Source of the DNA: Herminiimonas sp. CN
Lineage (GTDB): Bacteria > Pseudomonadota > Gammaproteobacteria > Burkholderiales > Burkholderiaceae_D
Direction of reading: 5' to 3'
Length of the DNA stretch: 56,472 bases
Assembly (NCBI RefSeq): GCF_000622895.1
Contig: NZ_AVCC01000014.1
Span: 1-56,472 of the forward strand
The notes beneath the pieces are model-generated. The model searched no databases, was not told the DNA's origin, and saw only the letters and a program-made list of their open reading frames with translations. How positions within the stretch are numbered: position 1 is the first letter of the stretch; each line of letters begins with the position of its first letter. Both the position numbers and the translations under genes were made by a program. Positions 1 to 9,666 of this stretch are shown here, piece by piece.

Positions 1-29
1 TTTCCGCATTGTTTTTATTGTAGGTAAAA

Positions 30-51
30 TAAAAATACACTTGATAGTATT
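30..51 (+). repeat. GTATG/ATAC intergenic repeat, copy 1 (cut by window edge)
   Basis: The right half of the repeat family is visible: AAAAATAC ending at 38, then eight bases, then GTAT at 47-50. This is the same ATAC-N8-GTAT dyad found in four other intergenic regions of the window. The upstream GTATG box expected about 51 bases before would lie outside the window. It sits just before yejB, where yejA would normally precede. Confidence 0.6.
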
Positions 52-113
52 GTGGATGGCGAAAAGGCGCGCTAAAGCGTTGATTTTGTGCCATCCGGAT
101 GAATGAGGCAACA

Positions 114-1172
114 ATGAACCTGTGGGCTTACGTAGCGAAACGCTTGTTGCTGATGCTGCCGACCCTGGTCGGCGTGGTCAGCATTACCTTTGCGGTGATC
201 CAGTTCGTGCCGGGCGGCCCGGTCGAGCAGGCGCTGCTGGAACTCAAGGGGCGCGGCGCGGCCGGCGAGGCGTCCGGCGGCGGCGCGGCCGAATACCGCG
301 GACGGCAGGGCATCGATCCGGAGCGGGTGGCCGAAATCAAGGCGCTGTACGGTTTCGACAAGCCGGCGCCGGAGCGTTTCTGGCAAATGCTGAAAGGCTT
401 CGCCAGCTTCGATCTGGGGCAGAGTTTTTACCATCACAAGGATGTCTGGCAACTGGTCAAATCCAAGCTGCCGGTCTCGATCACGCTCGGGCTGTGGACT
501 TTCTTCCTGACCTATTTCGTCTCGCTGCCGCTGGGGATTGCGAAGGCGATCCGCGAAGGCAGTCGCTTCGACGTGGCGTCGAGCATGCTGGTGCTGGTCG
601 GCTATTCGATCCCGGGTTTCGTGCTGGGCGTGTTTTTGCTGGTGATGTTCGGCGGCGGCAGCTTCGTGCAGTGGTTCCCGCTGCGCGGCCTGACTTCGGA
701 CAACTGGGACATGCTGTCCGTGCTCGGCAAGGTGACCGATTACCTGTGGCATATCACGCTGCCGGTGACCGCGTCGGTGGCCGGTTCGTTTGCGGTGATG
801 ACGATGCTGACCAAGAACACCTTTCTGGAAGAAATCCGCAAGCAGTACGTGCTGACCGCGCGCGCCAAGGGCCTGAGCGAAAACGCGGTGCTGTACAAGC
901 ACGTGTTCCGCAATGCGCTGATCCCGCTGGTGACCGGCTTTCCGGCCGCCTTCATCGGCGCCTTCTTTGCCGGCAGCCTGCTGATCGAGACCCTGTTTTC
1001 GCTCGACGGCCTGGGCCTGCTGTCGTACGAATCGGTGGTGCGGCGCGATTATCCGGTGGTGATGGGAACCTTGTATTTATTTACGCTGATCGGCCTGGTG
1101 GTCAAGCTGCTGGGCGACCTGTGCTACGTCTGGGCCGATCCGCGCGTGCAGTTTGAAAGCCTAAACCGATGA
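114..1172 (+). CDS. yejB: Microcin C/peptide ABC transporter permease YejB
   Basis: Inner-membrane permease of a YejABEF-type importer for oligopeptides and, in enterobacteria, microcin C. The protein starts MNLWAYVAKRLLLMLP, has a first membrane helix at about residues 9-30, and then the long periplasmic loop usual for YejB before five more helices. The binding-protein-dependent transport signature lies in the C-terminal half, around the stretch LTARAKGLSENAVLYKHV. Length of 352 residues suits the family. Another ATG lies at 99, but only the ATG at 114 has a GAGG ribosome site five bases ahead, so I chose 114. The stop overlaps the yejE start (ATGA). The solute-binding gene yejA is expected just before the window. 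Confidence 0.9.
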   Translation: MNLWAYVAKRLLLMLPTLVGVVSITFAVIQFVPGGPVEQALLELKGRGAAGEASGGGAAEYRGRQGIDPERVAEIKALYGFDKPAPERFWQMLKGFASFDLGQSFYHHKDVWQLVKSKLPVSITLGLWTFFLTYFVSLPLGIAKAIREGSRFDVASSMLVLVGYSIPGFVLGVFLLVMFGGGSFVQWFPLRGLTSDNWDMLSVLGKVTDYLWHITLPVTASVAGSFAVMTMLTKNTFLEEIRKQYVLTARAKGLSENAVLYKHVFRNALIPLVTGFPAAFIGAFFAGSLLIETLFSLDGLGLLSYESVVRRDYPVVMGTLYLFTLIGLVVKLLGDLCYVWADPRVQFESLNR

Positions 1173-2200
1173 CAACATCCTCGATTTCCCCCGGGCGCCG
1201 CATCTGGCTGCGCTTCCGGCAAAACCGCCGCGGCTACTGGAGCCTGATCCTGTTTTCGGCGCTGTTCGGCCTGAGCCTGATGGCCGAACTGCTGTCCAAC
1301 GACAAGCCGCTGGTGGCGCGCTATAACGGCGAACTGGTGTTTCCGGTGCTGAAAACCTATTCGGAAAAATCCTTCGGCGGCGACTTCGATTCGCCGGCCG
1401 ATTATCTGGACCCGTTCATCCGCGACCAGTTCCGGAAAAACGGCAACTGGGCGCTCTATCCGCCCAACACCTACAGTTTTGATACCCTGAATTATTTCGC
1501 CACCTCGCCCAATCCGGCCCCGCCGTCCGGCGAAAACTGGCTCGGCACCGATGACCGCGGCCGCGACGTGACCGCGCGCTTGCTGTACGGCTTTCGGGTC
1601 TCGGTGCTGTTTGCGCTGGCGCTGACTTTTACCGGCGTGCTGCTGGGCATGGTCACCGGCGCGGTGCAGGGTTATTTCGCCGGCAAGACCGATTTGCTGT
1701 TCCAGCGCTTCATGGAAATCTGGAGTTCGATGCCGGAACTGTACCTGCTGATCATCTTCGCCTCGATCTTCGAGCCCAGCATCAGCCTGCTGCTGGTGCT
1801 GCTGTCGCTGTTCGGCTGGATGGGCTTGTCGGATTATGTGCGGGCCGATTTCCTGCGCAACCGCAACCTCGAATACGTGCAGGCGGCGCGCGCGCTGGGT
1901 TTATCGAATGCGCAAATCATCTGGCGCCACGTGTTGCCGAACAGCATGACGTCCGTGGTCACCTTCCTGCCGTTTCGCATGAGCGGCGCAATCCTGGCGC
2001 TGACCAGCCTGGATTTCCTCGGGCTGGGCGTGCCGCCGTCGACCCCGAGCCTGGGCGAGCTGCTGGCGCAGGGCAAGAACAACCTGGATGCCTGGTGGAT
2101 CGCGCTGTCGACCTTTGCGGTGCTGACCATCACCTTGCTGCTGCTGACCAATATCGGCGACGCGCTGCGCAATGCGCTGGATGTCAGGAGGAAGGCATGA
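1169..2200 (+). CDS. yejE: Microcin C/peptide ABC transporter permease YejE
   Basis: Second permease of the Yej-type importer, 343 residues, close to the usual length. An N-terminal helix (about 25-42) is followed by a long periplasmic segment containing NWLGTDDRGRDVTARLLYG, the conserved DppC/OppC-class entry motif. Five further helices follow, and the EAA-like coupling loop that contacts the ATPase is at about 230-250 (YVQAARALGLSNAQIIWRHV). It is translationally coupled at both ends: its ATG overlaps the yejB stop and its stop overlaps the yejF ATG. The three genes form one operon and the permeases presumably heterodimerise. Confidence 0.92.
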   Translation: MTTSSISPGRRIWLRFRQNRRGYWSLILFSALFGLSLMAELLSNDKPLVARYNGELVFPVLKTYSEKSFGGDFDSPADYLDPFIRDQFRKNGNWALYPPNTYSFDTLNYFATSPNPAPPSGENWLGTDDRGRDVTARLLYGFRVSVLFALALTFTGVLLGMVTGAVQGYFAGKTDLLFQRFMEIWSSMPELYLLIIFASIFEPSISLLLVLLSLFGWMGLSDYVRADFLRNRNLEYVQAARALGLSNAQIIWRHVLPNSMTSVVTFLPFRMSGAILALTSLDFLGLGVPPSTPSLGELLAQGKNNLDAWWIALSTFAVLTITLLLLTNIGDALRNALDVRRKA

Positions 2201-3810
2201 GCCTGCTGCAGATACAAAACCTGAGCGTGGCCTTTGGCGCGCCCACTGTCGTCGACGACGTCAGCTTCACGATTGCCGCCGGTGAAAAACTGGCGATTGT
2301 CGGCGAATCCGGCTCCGGCAAGACCGTCACCGCCTTGTCGATTTTGCGGCTGAACCAGGACGCGCGCTATAGCGGGCGGATCGAATTCGAGGGCAAGGAC
2401 ATCCTGAGCCGCCCGGAAGCTGCGATGCGCGCGTTGCGCGGCAAGGACGTGGCGATGATCTTCCAGGAGCCGATGACGGCCCTGAACCCGCTGTTTACGA
2501 TCGGCAACCAGATTGCCGAAGTCCTGATGCTGCACGAAGGCATCGATGCCAAATCGGCCGCATTGCGCACCGTCGAGTTGCTGGAGAAGACCGGGATTCC
2601 CGAGGCGGCGCGCCGTGCGCTGTCGTATCCGCATCAGCTGTCCGGCGGCCAGCGCCAGCGCGCGATGATCGCGATGGCGCTGGCCTGCAAGCCGAAGCTG
2701 CTGATCGCCGACGAGCCGACCACCGCGCTCGACGTGACGATCCAGGTGCAGATCCTGGAGCTGCTGAACCAGCTGCAGCGCGAAGAAAACATGGCGGTGC
2801 TGATCATCTCGCACGACCTGAATCTGGTGCGCCATTTTGCCGACCGGGTCGGCGTGATGGAACGCGGCCGTCTGGTGGAAATCGCGCCGACTGCAGAGCT
2901 GTTTGCGAATCCGCGCCAGCCCTACACCTGCCAGTTGCTGGCCAGTCGTCCGCAACGCCAGGTTGCTCCGGTGGCGGCTGACGTGCCGGTGCTGCTGGCC
3001 GCGCAACAGTTGAGTTGCACCTTTCCGATCAAGCAGGGCTGGTTCAGGAAATCCCAATTCGTCGCGCTCGATGACGTCACCTTGACATTGCAGCAGGGCG
3101 AAACGCTGGGCATCGTCGGCGAATCCGGCTCCGGTAAATCGACGCTGGGCATGGCCTTGTTGCGGCTGTCGTCGGCGGTCGTGGAGGGGAATATCCAGTT
3201 TGACGGACAAGCGGTGAGCGCGATGTCGAGCGCCGCGGTGCGGCCGCTGCGCGCCAAGATGCAGGTGGTGTTCCAGGACCCGTTCGCGTCGCTGTCGCCG
3301 CGCCGCACCATCGAGCAGATCGTCGGCGAAGGGTTGGCGCTGCACCAGCCGCAGCTTGACGCCGCCGCGCTGCGCGCCGCGGTGGTCAATGGTTTGCTCG
3401 AAGTCGGCCTGAGCGCCGACATGCTGTCGCGCTATCCGCATGAGTTTTCCGGCGGCCAGCGCCAGCGTATCGCGATCGCCCGCGTGCTGGTGCTGAAGCC
3501 GGAGTTGATCCTGCTGGACGAGCCGACTTCGTCGCTGGACGTTTCGGTGCAGCAGCAGGTGCTGCTGCTGCTGGCCGAATTGCAGCGCAAGTACGGCATG
3601 GCTTACCTGTTCATCAGCCACGACCTGGCCGTGATCCGGGCGATGGCGCACCGGGTGCTGGTGCTGAAGGACGGCAAGGTGCTGGAATCCGGCCCGACCG
3701 AAGCGGTGCTGTCGCAGCCGCGCCACCCGTACACGAAGCGGCTGCTGGCGGCTTCAGCCTATGCGGTGGATGGGCGCGCTGCGACTGGATTGCCGGCTGT
3801 CGTGGCTTGA
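2197..3810 (+). CDS. yejF: Peptide ABC transporter ATP-binding protein YejF (two fused ATPase domains)
   Basis: Double ATPase energising the Yej importer. The 537-residue protein carries two complete ABC domains in tandem. Each has a Walker [17 protein letters not shown], an SGGQRQR signature and a Walker B ending in DEPT, and each ends with the oligopeptide-transporter type C-terminal tail (RQPYTCQLL and RHPYTKRLL). A single gene for both ATPases is typical of YejF rather than of Opp or Dpp, where they are separate. The start at 2197 is supported by the strong ribosome site AGGAGGAAGG and by the ATGA overlap with yejE; the frame stays open about 100 bases upstream, but that would overlap yejE widely. 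Confidence 0.93.
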   Translation: MSLLQIQNLSVAFGAPTVVDDVSFTIAAGEKLAIVGESGSGKTVTALSILRLNQDARYSGRIEFEGKDILSRPEAAMRALRGKDVAMIFQEPMTALNPLFTIGNQIAEVLMLHEGIDAKSAALRTVELLEKTGIPEAARRALSYPHQLSGGQRQRAMIAMALACKPKLLIADEPTTALDVTIQVQILELLNQLQREENMAVLIISHDLNLVRHFADRVGVMERGRLVEIAPTAELFANPRQPYTCQLLASRPQRQVAPVAADVPVLLAAQQLSCTFPIKQGWFRKSQFVALDDVTLTLQQGETLGIVGESGSGKSTLGMALLRLSSAVVEGNIQFDGQAVSAMSSAAVRPLRAKMQVVFQDPFASLSPRRTIEQIVGEGLALHQPQLDAAALRAAVVNGLLEVGLSADMLSRYPHEFSGGQRQRIAIARVLVLKPELILLDEPTSSLDVSVQQQVLLLLAELQRKYGMAYLFISHDLAVIRAMAHRVLVLKDGKVLESGPTEAVLSQPRHPYTKRLLAASAYAVDGRAATGLPAVVA

Positions 3811-3839
3811 ATTTCCACTCTAATTTTCAATTAAAATAT

Positions 3840-3911
3840 GGAGTATGTTAAATAATGTACTAATTTCCGCATAAATATAAGCGGTCATTAAAAATACAGC
3901 ATCTGGTATGT
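3840..3911 (+). repeat. GTATG/ATAC intergenic repeat, copy 2
   Basis: GGAGTATGTT starts at 3840, with GTATG at 3843. AATAC follows 50 bases later at 3893, and GTATG a further 13 bases on at 3906, giving an ATAC-N8-GTAT dyad preceded by ATTAAAA. The spacing matches the other full copies. It lies between yejF and the M48 protease gene, both reading rightward, and so could act as a promoter element or a transcript 3' structure. Confidence 0.65.
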
Positions 3912-3958
3912 TTTTCGGATTGAAAGCCTGATCCAGTGCTCTTCAAGGAAAAGTCGTG

Positions 3959-4798
3959 ATGAAAAATGCGCATATTCGTATCATTTCGAGGCCGCTAGGC
4001 ATGTTGCTGGCGGCGCTGATCCTGGCATCCTGCAGCTCGGTCCAGACCACCCAGGGCGGCGCGGTCGGCATTGGCCGCACGCAAAGAATGTCGGTGTCGG
4101 AGCAGCAGGTAGAGCAGGCGGCGCGCCAGCAATACGGTGAAGTGCTGGCCGATGCGCGCCAGAAAGGCACGCTGAACCGCGACGCTGCGCAGGTGAGCCG
4201 GATGCGCGGCATTGCCAGCCGCCTGATTGCGCAGACCGGGGTATTCCGCCCCGATGCGCGCAACTGGCAGTGGGAGGAAAACCTGATCACCGCGCCCGAG
4301 GTCAATGCCTGGTGCATGCCCGGCGGCAAGATTGCGGTGTACACCGGCTTGATCGAAAAGCTGCGGATCAGCGACGACGAACTGGCTGCGGTGCTCGGCC
4401 ATGAAATCGCCCACGCGTTGCGCGAGCATGCGCGGGAGCGGGCTTCGCAGCAGGTCGGTACCGACCTGGCCTCGGCCGGGGCCGAGATCCTGGGCGCCAT
4501 TTACGGCATCGAAGGGCTGGGCAAGGTCGCCAGCACCGGCCTGCAGCTCGGCATCGGCTTGCCGAATTCGCGCCTGCACGAGACCGAGGCCGACCGCATC
4601 GGAGTCGAATTGGCAGCCCGCGCCGGCTTCGATCCGCGCGCCGCAGTCAGCCTGTGGCAAAAAATGGCGCAGGCCGGCGGCAGTGCGCCGCCCGAGTTCC
4701 TGTCCACCCATCCGTCGCGCGAAAGCCGCCAGAGCGATCTGACCGATTATGCGCAGCGCGTGATGCCGCTGTACGAGCAAGCGCGGAAAAAGCGCTGA
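3959..4798 (+). CDS. M48 family metalloprotease lipoprotein (LoiP/YggG-like)
   Basis: Zinc endopeptidase anchored in an envelope membrane. The N-terminus is a lipoprotein signal with lipobox LILASC, so Cys25 becomes the mature, lipidated residue. The M48 active site HEIAH is at about residues 148-152, and the third zinc ligand lies in HETEADRIG at about 207-215. Length (279) fits the single-domain LoiP-type proteases that degrade misfolded outer-membrane proteins. The ATG at 3959 has AAGGAA eight bases ahead; a GTG three bases upstream is possible but less likely. It stands alone between the yej and leu genes. Substrate and partners cannot be read from the sequence. Confidence 0.85.
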   Translation: MKNAHIRIISRPLGMLLAALILASCSSVQTTQGGAVGIGRTQRMSVSEQQVEQAARQQYGEVLADARQKGTLNRDAAQVSRMRGIASRLIAQTGVFRPDARNWQWEENLITAPEVNAWCMPGGKIAVYTGLIEKLRISDDELAAVLGHEIAHALREHARERASQQVGTDLASAGAEILGAIYGIEGLGKVASTGLQLGIGLPNSRLHETEADRIGVELAARAGFDPRAAVSLWQKMAQAGGSAPPEFLSTHPSRESRQSDLTDYAQRVMPLYEQARKKR

Positions 4799-4888
4799 TG
4801 GAGTGCCGCAGCGGCTTCTGGCCGCCTGCAAATATGGCATAATCGAACGCTAATTTACGCATTTACCCGCTTTTTATCCGCTTAAAAT

Positions 4889-6292
4889 ATGGCCAAGACG
4901 CTCTACGACAAACTCTGGGATTCGCACGTGGTACACGTCGGCGAAGACGGCACCACGATACTGTATATCGACCGGCATCTGCTGCACGAAGTCACCAGCC
5001 CGCAGGCTTTCGAGGGGCTGAAGCTGGCCGGGCGCAAGCCGTGGCGGGTCGCCGCCAACCTGATGGTGGCCGACCACAACGTGCCCACCACCGACCGCGC
5101 CAACGGCATCGCCGACCCGACTTCGCGCCTGCAGGTGGAAACCCTGGACGCCAATGCCGCCGAATACGGGCTGACCTACTTCAACATGCGCGACAAGCGC
5201 CAGGGCATCGTCCACGTGATAGGGCCGGAGCAGGGTGCAACGCTGCCCGGCATGACGGTGGTCTGCGGCGATTCTCACACCTCGACCCACGGCGCGTTCG
5301 GCTGCCTGGCGCACGGCATCGGCACCTCCGAAGTCGAGCACGTGCTGGCCACCCAGACCTTGCTGGCAAAAAAATCGAAGGCGATGCTGGTGCAGGTGGA
5401 CGGCGCGCTGCCGTTCGGCGTCACCGCCAAGGACATCGTGCTGGCCGTTATCGGCAAGATCGGCACCGCCGGCGGCACCGGCTACGCGATCGAATTTGCC
5501 GGCTCGGCCATCCGTAGCCTGTCGATGGAAGGCCGCATGACGGTCTGCAACATGGCGATCGAAGCCGGCGCCCGCGCCGGCATGATCGGTGTCGACGACA
5601 CCACCATCAATTACGTCAAGGGGCGGCCGCTGTCCCCGGTTGGCCCGCACTGGGACCGTGCAGTCGACTACTGGCGCACGCTGCATACCGATGCCGGCGC
5701 CCGTTTCGATCTGGTGGTGACGCTGAACGCCGCCGACGTCAAGCCGCAAGTGACCTGGGGCACCTCGCCCGAGATGGTGGTCTCGATCGACGACCGGGTG
5801 CCGGATCCGGACCAGGAAAAAGATGCGGTCAAGCGCGACGCGATGGAAAAGGCGCTGGTCTACATGGACTTGAAGCCGAATACCGCGATTTCGGACATCC
5901 GCATCGACAAGGTCTTCATCGGCTCCTGCACCAATTCGCGCATCGAGGATTTGCGCGCCGCCGCCGCCGTGGTGCGCGGCAAGTATCGCGCTTCCAACGT
6001 CAGGCTGGCGATGGTGGTGCCGGGCTCCGGCCTGGTCAAGGATCAGGCCGAGCGCGAAGGCTTGGACCGGATCTTCCGCGATGCCGGTTTCGAGTGGCGC
6101 GAGCCGGGTTGCTCGATGTGCCTGGCCATGAATGCAGACCGCCTGGAGCCGGGCGAGCGTTGCGCATCGACCTCGAACCGCAACTTCGAAGGACGTCAGG
6201 GCCAGGGCGGCCGTACCCATCTGGTGTCGCCCGAGATGGCTGCCGCCGCCGGTATCGCCGGACATTTCGTCGATGTGCGCTTGCTCCGTTAA
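4889..6292 (+). CDS. leuC: 3-isopropylmalate dehydratase large subunit
   Basis: Catalytic large subunit of isopropylmalate isomerase, which converts 2-isopropylmalate to 3-isopropylmalate in leucine synthesis; works as a heterodimer with LeuD in the cytoplasm. An aconitase-family protein of 467 residues. The three iron-sulfur ligands are visible as Cys347 (IGSCTNSR), Cys408 and Cys411 (GCSMC), the spacing expected for the 4Fe-4S cluster. The substrate-binding segment [12 protein letters not shown] lies near residue 129. There is no good Shine-Dalgarno before the ATG; a CATAAT at 4839-4844 may be a -10 box. It heads the leuC-entericidin-leuD-leuB-asd run. Confidence 0.97.
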   Translation: MAKTLYDKLWDSHVVHVGEDGTTILYIDRHLLHEVTSPQAFEGLKLAGRKPWRVAANLMVADHNVPTTDRANGIADPTSRLQVETLDANAAEYGLTYFNMRDKRQGIVHVIGPEQGATLPGMTVVCGDSHTSTHGAFGCLAHGIGTSEVEHVLATQTLLAKKSKAMLVQVDGALPFGVTAKDIVLAVIGKIGTAGGTGYAIEFAGSAIRSLSMEGRMTVCNMAIEAGARAGMIGVDDTTINYVKGRPLSPVGPHWDRAVDYWRTLHTDAGARFDLVVTLNAADVKPQVTWGTSPEMVVSIDDRVPDPDQEKDAVKRDAMEKALVYMDLKPNTAISDIRIDKVFIGSCTNSRIEDLRAAAAVVRGKYRASNVRLAMVVPGSGLVKDQAEREGLDRIFRDAGFEWREPGCSMCLAMNADRLEPGERCASTSNRNFEGRQGQGGRTHLVSPEMAAAAGIAGHFVDVRLLR

Positions 6293-6315
6293 TCCACTTA
6301 TCCGCAAAAATCAAC

Positions 6316-6438
6316 ATGAAAAAATTACTCACCCTGATCTGTATCGCTTTCGCCCTCAGTGCCTGCAACACCATGGAAGGGTTTGGCAAGGATGTCCAGA
6401 AAGTTGGCAGCAAGGTTGAGGGTGCAGCGAGAAAATAA
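6316..6438 (+). CDS. Entericidin A/B family small lipoprotein
   Basis: A 40-residue secreted lipoprotein. It starts [17 protein letters not shown], a lysine-rich N-terminus and hydrophobic core ending in the lipobox ALSAC, followed by [14 protein letters not shown] and a short basic tail. This is the entericidin pattern (EcnA/EcnB), small membrane lipopeptides linked in E. coli to a toxin/antidote pair and stationary-phase lysis. Only one member is present, so no pair is visible. It starts 23 bases after leuC and ends 10 bases before leuD, so it is almost certainly co-transcribed with the leucine genes. I recall the same insertion in other Burkholderiales; its role there is unclear. Confidence 0.85.
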   Translation: MKKLLTLICIAFALSACNTMEGFGKDVQKVGSKVEGAARK

Positions 6439-6448
6439 AGCAAATATC

Positions 6449-7096
6449 ATGGAAAAATTTACCGTACTCGATGGCCTGGTAGCACCGCTGGATCGCGCCA
6501 ACGTGGATACCGACGCCATTATCCCGAAGCAGTTCCTGAAATCCATCAAGCGCTCCGGTTTCGGTCCGAACCTGTTCGACGAATGGCGTTATCTCGATCA
6601 TGGCGAGCCCGGCCAGGATAATTCCCGGCGTCCGCTCAATCCCGATTTCGTGCTGAATCAGCCGCGCTATCAGGGCGCCTCGATACTTTTGACGCGCAAG
6701 AATTTCGGCTGTGGCTCGTCGCGCGAGCATGCGCCGTGGGCGCTGGAGCAATACGGTTTCCGGGCCGTGATTGCGCCCAGTTTCGCCGATATCTTCTTCA
6801 ACAACTGCTACAAGAACGGCTTGCTGCCGATCGCCCTGACCGAATTGCAGGTCGACCACCTGTTCAATGAAGTCAAGGCGTTCCCGGGTTTCCGGCTGGT
6901 GATCGATCTGGAACAGCAGTTGGTGACGACCGCCAACGGCAGCGTCGCGTATCCGTTCGATATCGATGCCTTCAGGAAATACTGCATGCTCAACGGGCTC
7001 GACGACATCGGACTGACATTGCGCCAGGCCGACACGATCCGTGCTTTCGAAGAGCGCCACATTGCATCCCAACCCTGGCTGGCCAACACCATTTGA
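6449..7096 (+). CDS. leuD: 3-isopropylmalate dehydratase small subunit
   Basis: Small, swivel-domain subunit of isopropylmalate isomerase, partner of LeuC. The 215-residue protein starts [20 protein letters not shown], a family-typical N-terminus, and contains [12 protein letters not shown], the loop [14 protein letters not shown] near residue 88, and a swivel-domain core. The reading frame is open upstream to 6359, but this would overlap the entericidin gene; the ATG at 6449 gives the standard N-terminus. Placement ten bases after the entericidin stop suggests coupled expression. Confidence 0.96.
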   Translation: MEKFTVLDGLVAPLDRANVDTDAIIPKQFLKSIKRSGFGPNLFDEWRYLDHGEPGQDNSRRPLNPDFVLNQPRYQGASILLTRKNFGCGSSREHAPWALEQYGFRAVIAPSFADIFFNNCYKNGLLPIALTELQVDHLFNEVKAFPGFRLVIDLEQQLVTTANGSVAYPFDIDAFRKYCMLNGLDDIGLTLRQADTIRAFEERHIASQPWLANTI

Positions 7097-7149
7097 TACT
7101 TGTGTTTTTGGCGCCTTGTCAATTTAGTTATTTATAGCAAAGAACCACC

Positions 7150-8220
7150 ATGAAAATCGCAGTCTTGCCGGGTGACGGCATCGGTCCTGAAATCGTCGAA
7201 CAAGCGGTGCTGGTACTCAACGCGCTGGGCGAATCCTTCGAGATGGAAACCGCGCCGGTCGGCGGCGCCGGCTACGAGGCGCACGGCCATCCGCTGCCGG
7301 AAGGCACGCTGAAACTGGCAAAAGAGGCCGATGCGATCCTGTTCGGCGCGGTCGGCGACTGGAAATACGACACCCTGGAGCGCGCGCTGCGCCCGGAGCA
7401 GGCGATTCTCGGCTTGCGCAAGAATCTGAACCTGTTTGCCAATCTGCGGCCGGCTATCCTGTATCCGGAACTGGCTGGCGCATCCACGTTGAAGCCGGAG
7501 GTGGTGTCCGGGCTGGATATCCTGATCATCCGCGAACTGACCGGCGATGTCTATTTTGGCCAGCCGCGCGGCGTGCGCGAATGCCCGGACGGCCCGTTCA
7601 AGGGGCAGCGCGAAGGCTTCGATACCATGCGTTATGCGGAAGGCGAAATCCGCCGCATTGCCCACGTCGCATTCCAGGCCGCGCAAAAGCGCGACAAGCG
7701 CCTGACCAGCGTGGACAAGGCCAATGTGCTGGAAACCTTCCAGTTCTGGAAAGAGATCGTCATCGACGTCCATCGCGAATATCCGGACGTCGCGCTCGAT
7801 CACATGTATGTCGATAATGCCGCCATGCAGCTGGTGCGGGCGCCGAAGAAATTCGACGTCATGGTGACCGGCAATCTGTTCGGCGACATCCTGTCGGACT
7901 GCGCCGCGATGCTGACCGGCTCGATCGGCATGCTGCCTTCGGCTTCGCTGGACGCCAACAACAAGGGCTTGTATGAGCCGTCACACGGCTCCGCGCCCGA
8001 TATCGCCGGCAAGGGCGTGGCCAACCCGCTGGCGACGATCCTGTCGGCGGCGATGATGTTGCGTTATTCGCTGAACAAGCCGCAGCAGGCCGACAGGATT
8101 GAAGCTGCGGTCAAGAAAGTGCTGGCGCAGGGCTTGCGCACACCGGATATCTTTGAGGCAGGCATGCGCAAGGTCGGCACCAGGGAAATGGGCGCGGCAG
8201 TCTTGCAAGCGCTGGTTTGA
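7150..8220 (+). CDS. leuB: 3-isopropylmalate dehydrogenase
   Basis: NAD-dependent oxidative decarboxylase that turns 3-isopropylmalate into 2-oxoisocaproate, the third step of the leucine branch. 356 residues, normal length. It begins [18 protein letters not shown]; substrate-binding arginines lie in [22 protein letters not shown]; the metal/substrate aspartates lie in [16 protein letters not shown]; the adenine-binding loop is [18 protein letters not shown]. It follows leuD after a 53-base gap in the same operon. Confidence 0.97.
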   Translation: MKIAVLPGDGIGPEIVEQAVLVLNALGESFEMETAPVGGAGYEAHGHPLPEGTLKLAKEADAILFGAVGDWKYDTLERALRPEQAILGLRKNLNLFANLRPAILYPELAGASTLKPEVVSGLDILIIRELTGDVYFGQPRGVRECPDGPFKGQREGFDTMRYAEGEIRRIAHVAFQAAQKRDKRLTSVDKANVLETFQFWKEIVIDVHREYPDVALDHMYVDNAAMQLVRAPKKFDVMVTGNLFGDILSDCAAMLTGSIGMLPSASLDANNKGLYEPSHGSAPDIAGKGVANPLATILSAAMMLRYSLNKPQQADRIEAAVKKVLAQGLRTPDIFEAGMRKVGTREMGAAVLQALV

Positions 8221-8267
8221 ATAATGCCCAATATTGAAATATTTTTGAAATTGCACTTGAGGAAATC

Positions 8268-9395
8268 ATGAAATTAGTCGGTTTGGTCGGTTGGCGTGGC
8301 ATGGTCGGTTCGGTCCTGATGCAGCGCATGCAGGAAGAGGGCGATTTCGCCCATATCGAACCGGTGTTCTTTTCGACATCGAACGCAGGCGGCAAGGCGC
8401 CCGCGATGGCGAAGAATGAAACGACGTTGAAAGACGCCGGCGATCTCGACGCGCTCAAGAAGTGCGACGTCATCATCACCTGCCAGGGCGGCGATTACAC
8501 TACCGAGGTGTTCCCGAAGCTGCGTGCGGCAGGCTGGAACGGCTACTGGATCGATGCGGCGTCGACGCTGCGGATGCAGGATGATGCCGTGATCGTGCTC
8601 GACCCGGTGAATCTGGACGTGATCAAGGCCGCGCTCGGCAAGGGTGTGAAGAATTACATCGGCGGCAATTGCACCGTGTCCTGCATGCTGATGGGTCTGG
8701 GCGGCTTGTTCCAGCACGATCTGGTGGACTGGATGACGTCGATGACCTACCAGGCAGCCTCCGGCGGCGGCGCCCAGCACATGCGGGAATTGCTGACTCA
8801 GTTCGGTACCATCAATGCTTCGGTGAAGGCGCTGCTGGACAATCCGGCCGCCGCCATCCTCGAGATCGACCGTCAGGTGCTGGCCAAGCAGCACGCGATG
8901 AGCGACGATGAAACCAGGCAGTTCGGCGTGCCGCTGGCCGGCAATCTGATTCCTTGGATCGACAAGGATCTCGGCGACGGCATGTCGCGCGAAGAATGGA
9001 AGGCCGGCGCCGAAACCAACAAGATACTCGGCAAGGGCGAAGCGTTCGGCTCCAGGGCGATTCCGGTCGACGGCCTGTGCGTGCGCGTGGGGGCGATGCG
9101 CTGCCATTCCCAGGCCTTGACCATCAAGCTGAAAAAAGACGTGCCGCTGGATGAAATCAACGACATCATCGCGCAGAACAATCAATGGGTGAAAGTGGTG
9201 CCGAACAACCGCGAGGCATCGATGCGCGACCTGACGCCTGCTGCCGTGACCGGCAGCCTGACGATTCCGGTCGGACGCATGCGCAAGATGCAGATGGGCG
9301 GCGAATACCTGTCCGCATTCACCGTCGGCGACCAACTGTTGTGGGGTGCGGCAGAGCCGTTGCGCCGCATGCTACGGATATTGCTGGAAGCATAA
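8268..9395 (+). CDS. asd: Aspartate-semialdehyde dehydrogenase
   Basis: NADPH-dependent enzyme reducing aspartyl phosphate to aspartate semialdehyde, the branch point to lysine, diaminopimelate, threonine and methionine. 375 residues, like the proteobacterial Asd enzymes. The cofactor loop [14 protein letters not shown] is at residues 8-21, and the catalytic cysteine is Cys135 in [10 protein letters not shown]. An AGGA site precedes the ATG. It lies 47 bases after leuB and is followed by a strong intrinsic terminator, so the leuC-to-asd transcript probably ends here. Confidence 0.97.
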   Translation: MKLVGLVGWRGMVGSVLMQRMQEEGDFAHIEPVFFSTSNAGGKAPAMAKNETTLKDAGDLDALKKCDVIITCQGGDYTTEVFPKLRAAGWNGYWIDAASTLRMQDDAVIVLDPVNLDVIKAALGKGVKNYIGGNCTVSCMLMGLGGLFQHDLVDWMTSMTYQAASGGGAQHMRELLTQFGTINASVKALLDNPAAAILEIDRQVLAKQHAMSDDETRQFGVPLAGNLIPWIDKDLGDGMSREEWKAGAETNKILGKGEAFGSRAIPVDGLCVRVGAMRCHSQALTIKLKKDVPLDEINDIIAQNNQWVKVVPNNREASMRDLTPAAVTGSLTIPVGRMRKMQMGGEYLSAFTVGDQLLWGAAEPLRRMLRILLEA

Positions 9396-9419
9396 TTTTT
9401 TGTTGCTAGTGCGCAACTG

Positions 9420-9462
9420 AAACCCGCCAAACGATCATTAGCGAGAATGTTTGGCGGGTTTT
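9420..9462 (+). terminator. Intrinsic terminator after asd
   Basis: A 13-base perfect inverted repeat (AAACCCGCCAAAC ... GTTTGGCGGGTTT) with a 16-base loop, closing in a run of T. It lies 24 bases after the asd stop and separates asd from fimV. Confidence 0.9.
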
Positions 9463-9666
9463 GCATGTCAGGGGCTGCCGACACTGTTTTCTTTAGGCAC
9501 TCCATCGTGAATGCGCAGCGGCAAGACGCCCGATGCATCTGGAAATGGCCTCAGGAGGAATGGTTCGCTTGCACCGCAAACTAGGTAATGATATGTTGGT
9601 ATCCCTGAGAATAATGTTGCCGTGAAGCAGTAATTATGTTTCTTGCAAGGTAAGCTAACCCTAAGC

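Noticed and set aside
1834..3726. A 630-codon open frame antisense to yejE and yejF
   Set aside because: It mirrors the codon bias of GC-rich genes on the other strand; the product is Gln/His/Arg-rich with no domain, and the sense genes are well supported.
4874..6307. A 477-codon open frame antisense to leuC
   Set aside because: It covers leuC exactly, has no recognisable domain and no ribosome site; a shadow of biased codon use.
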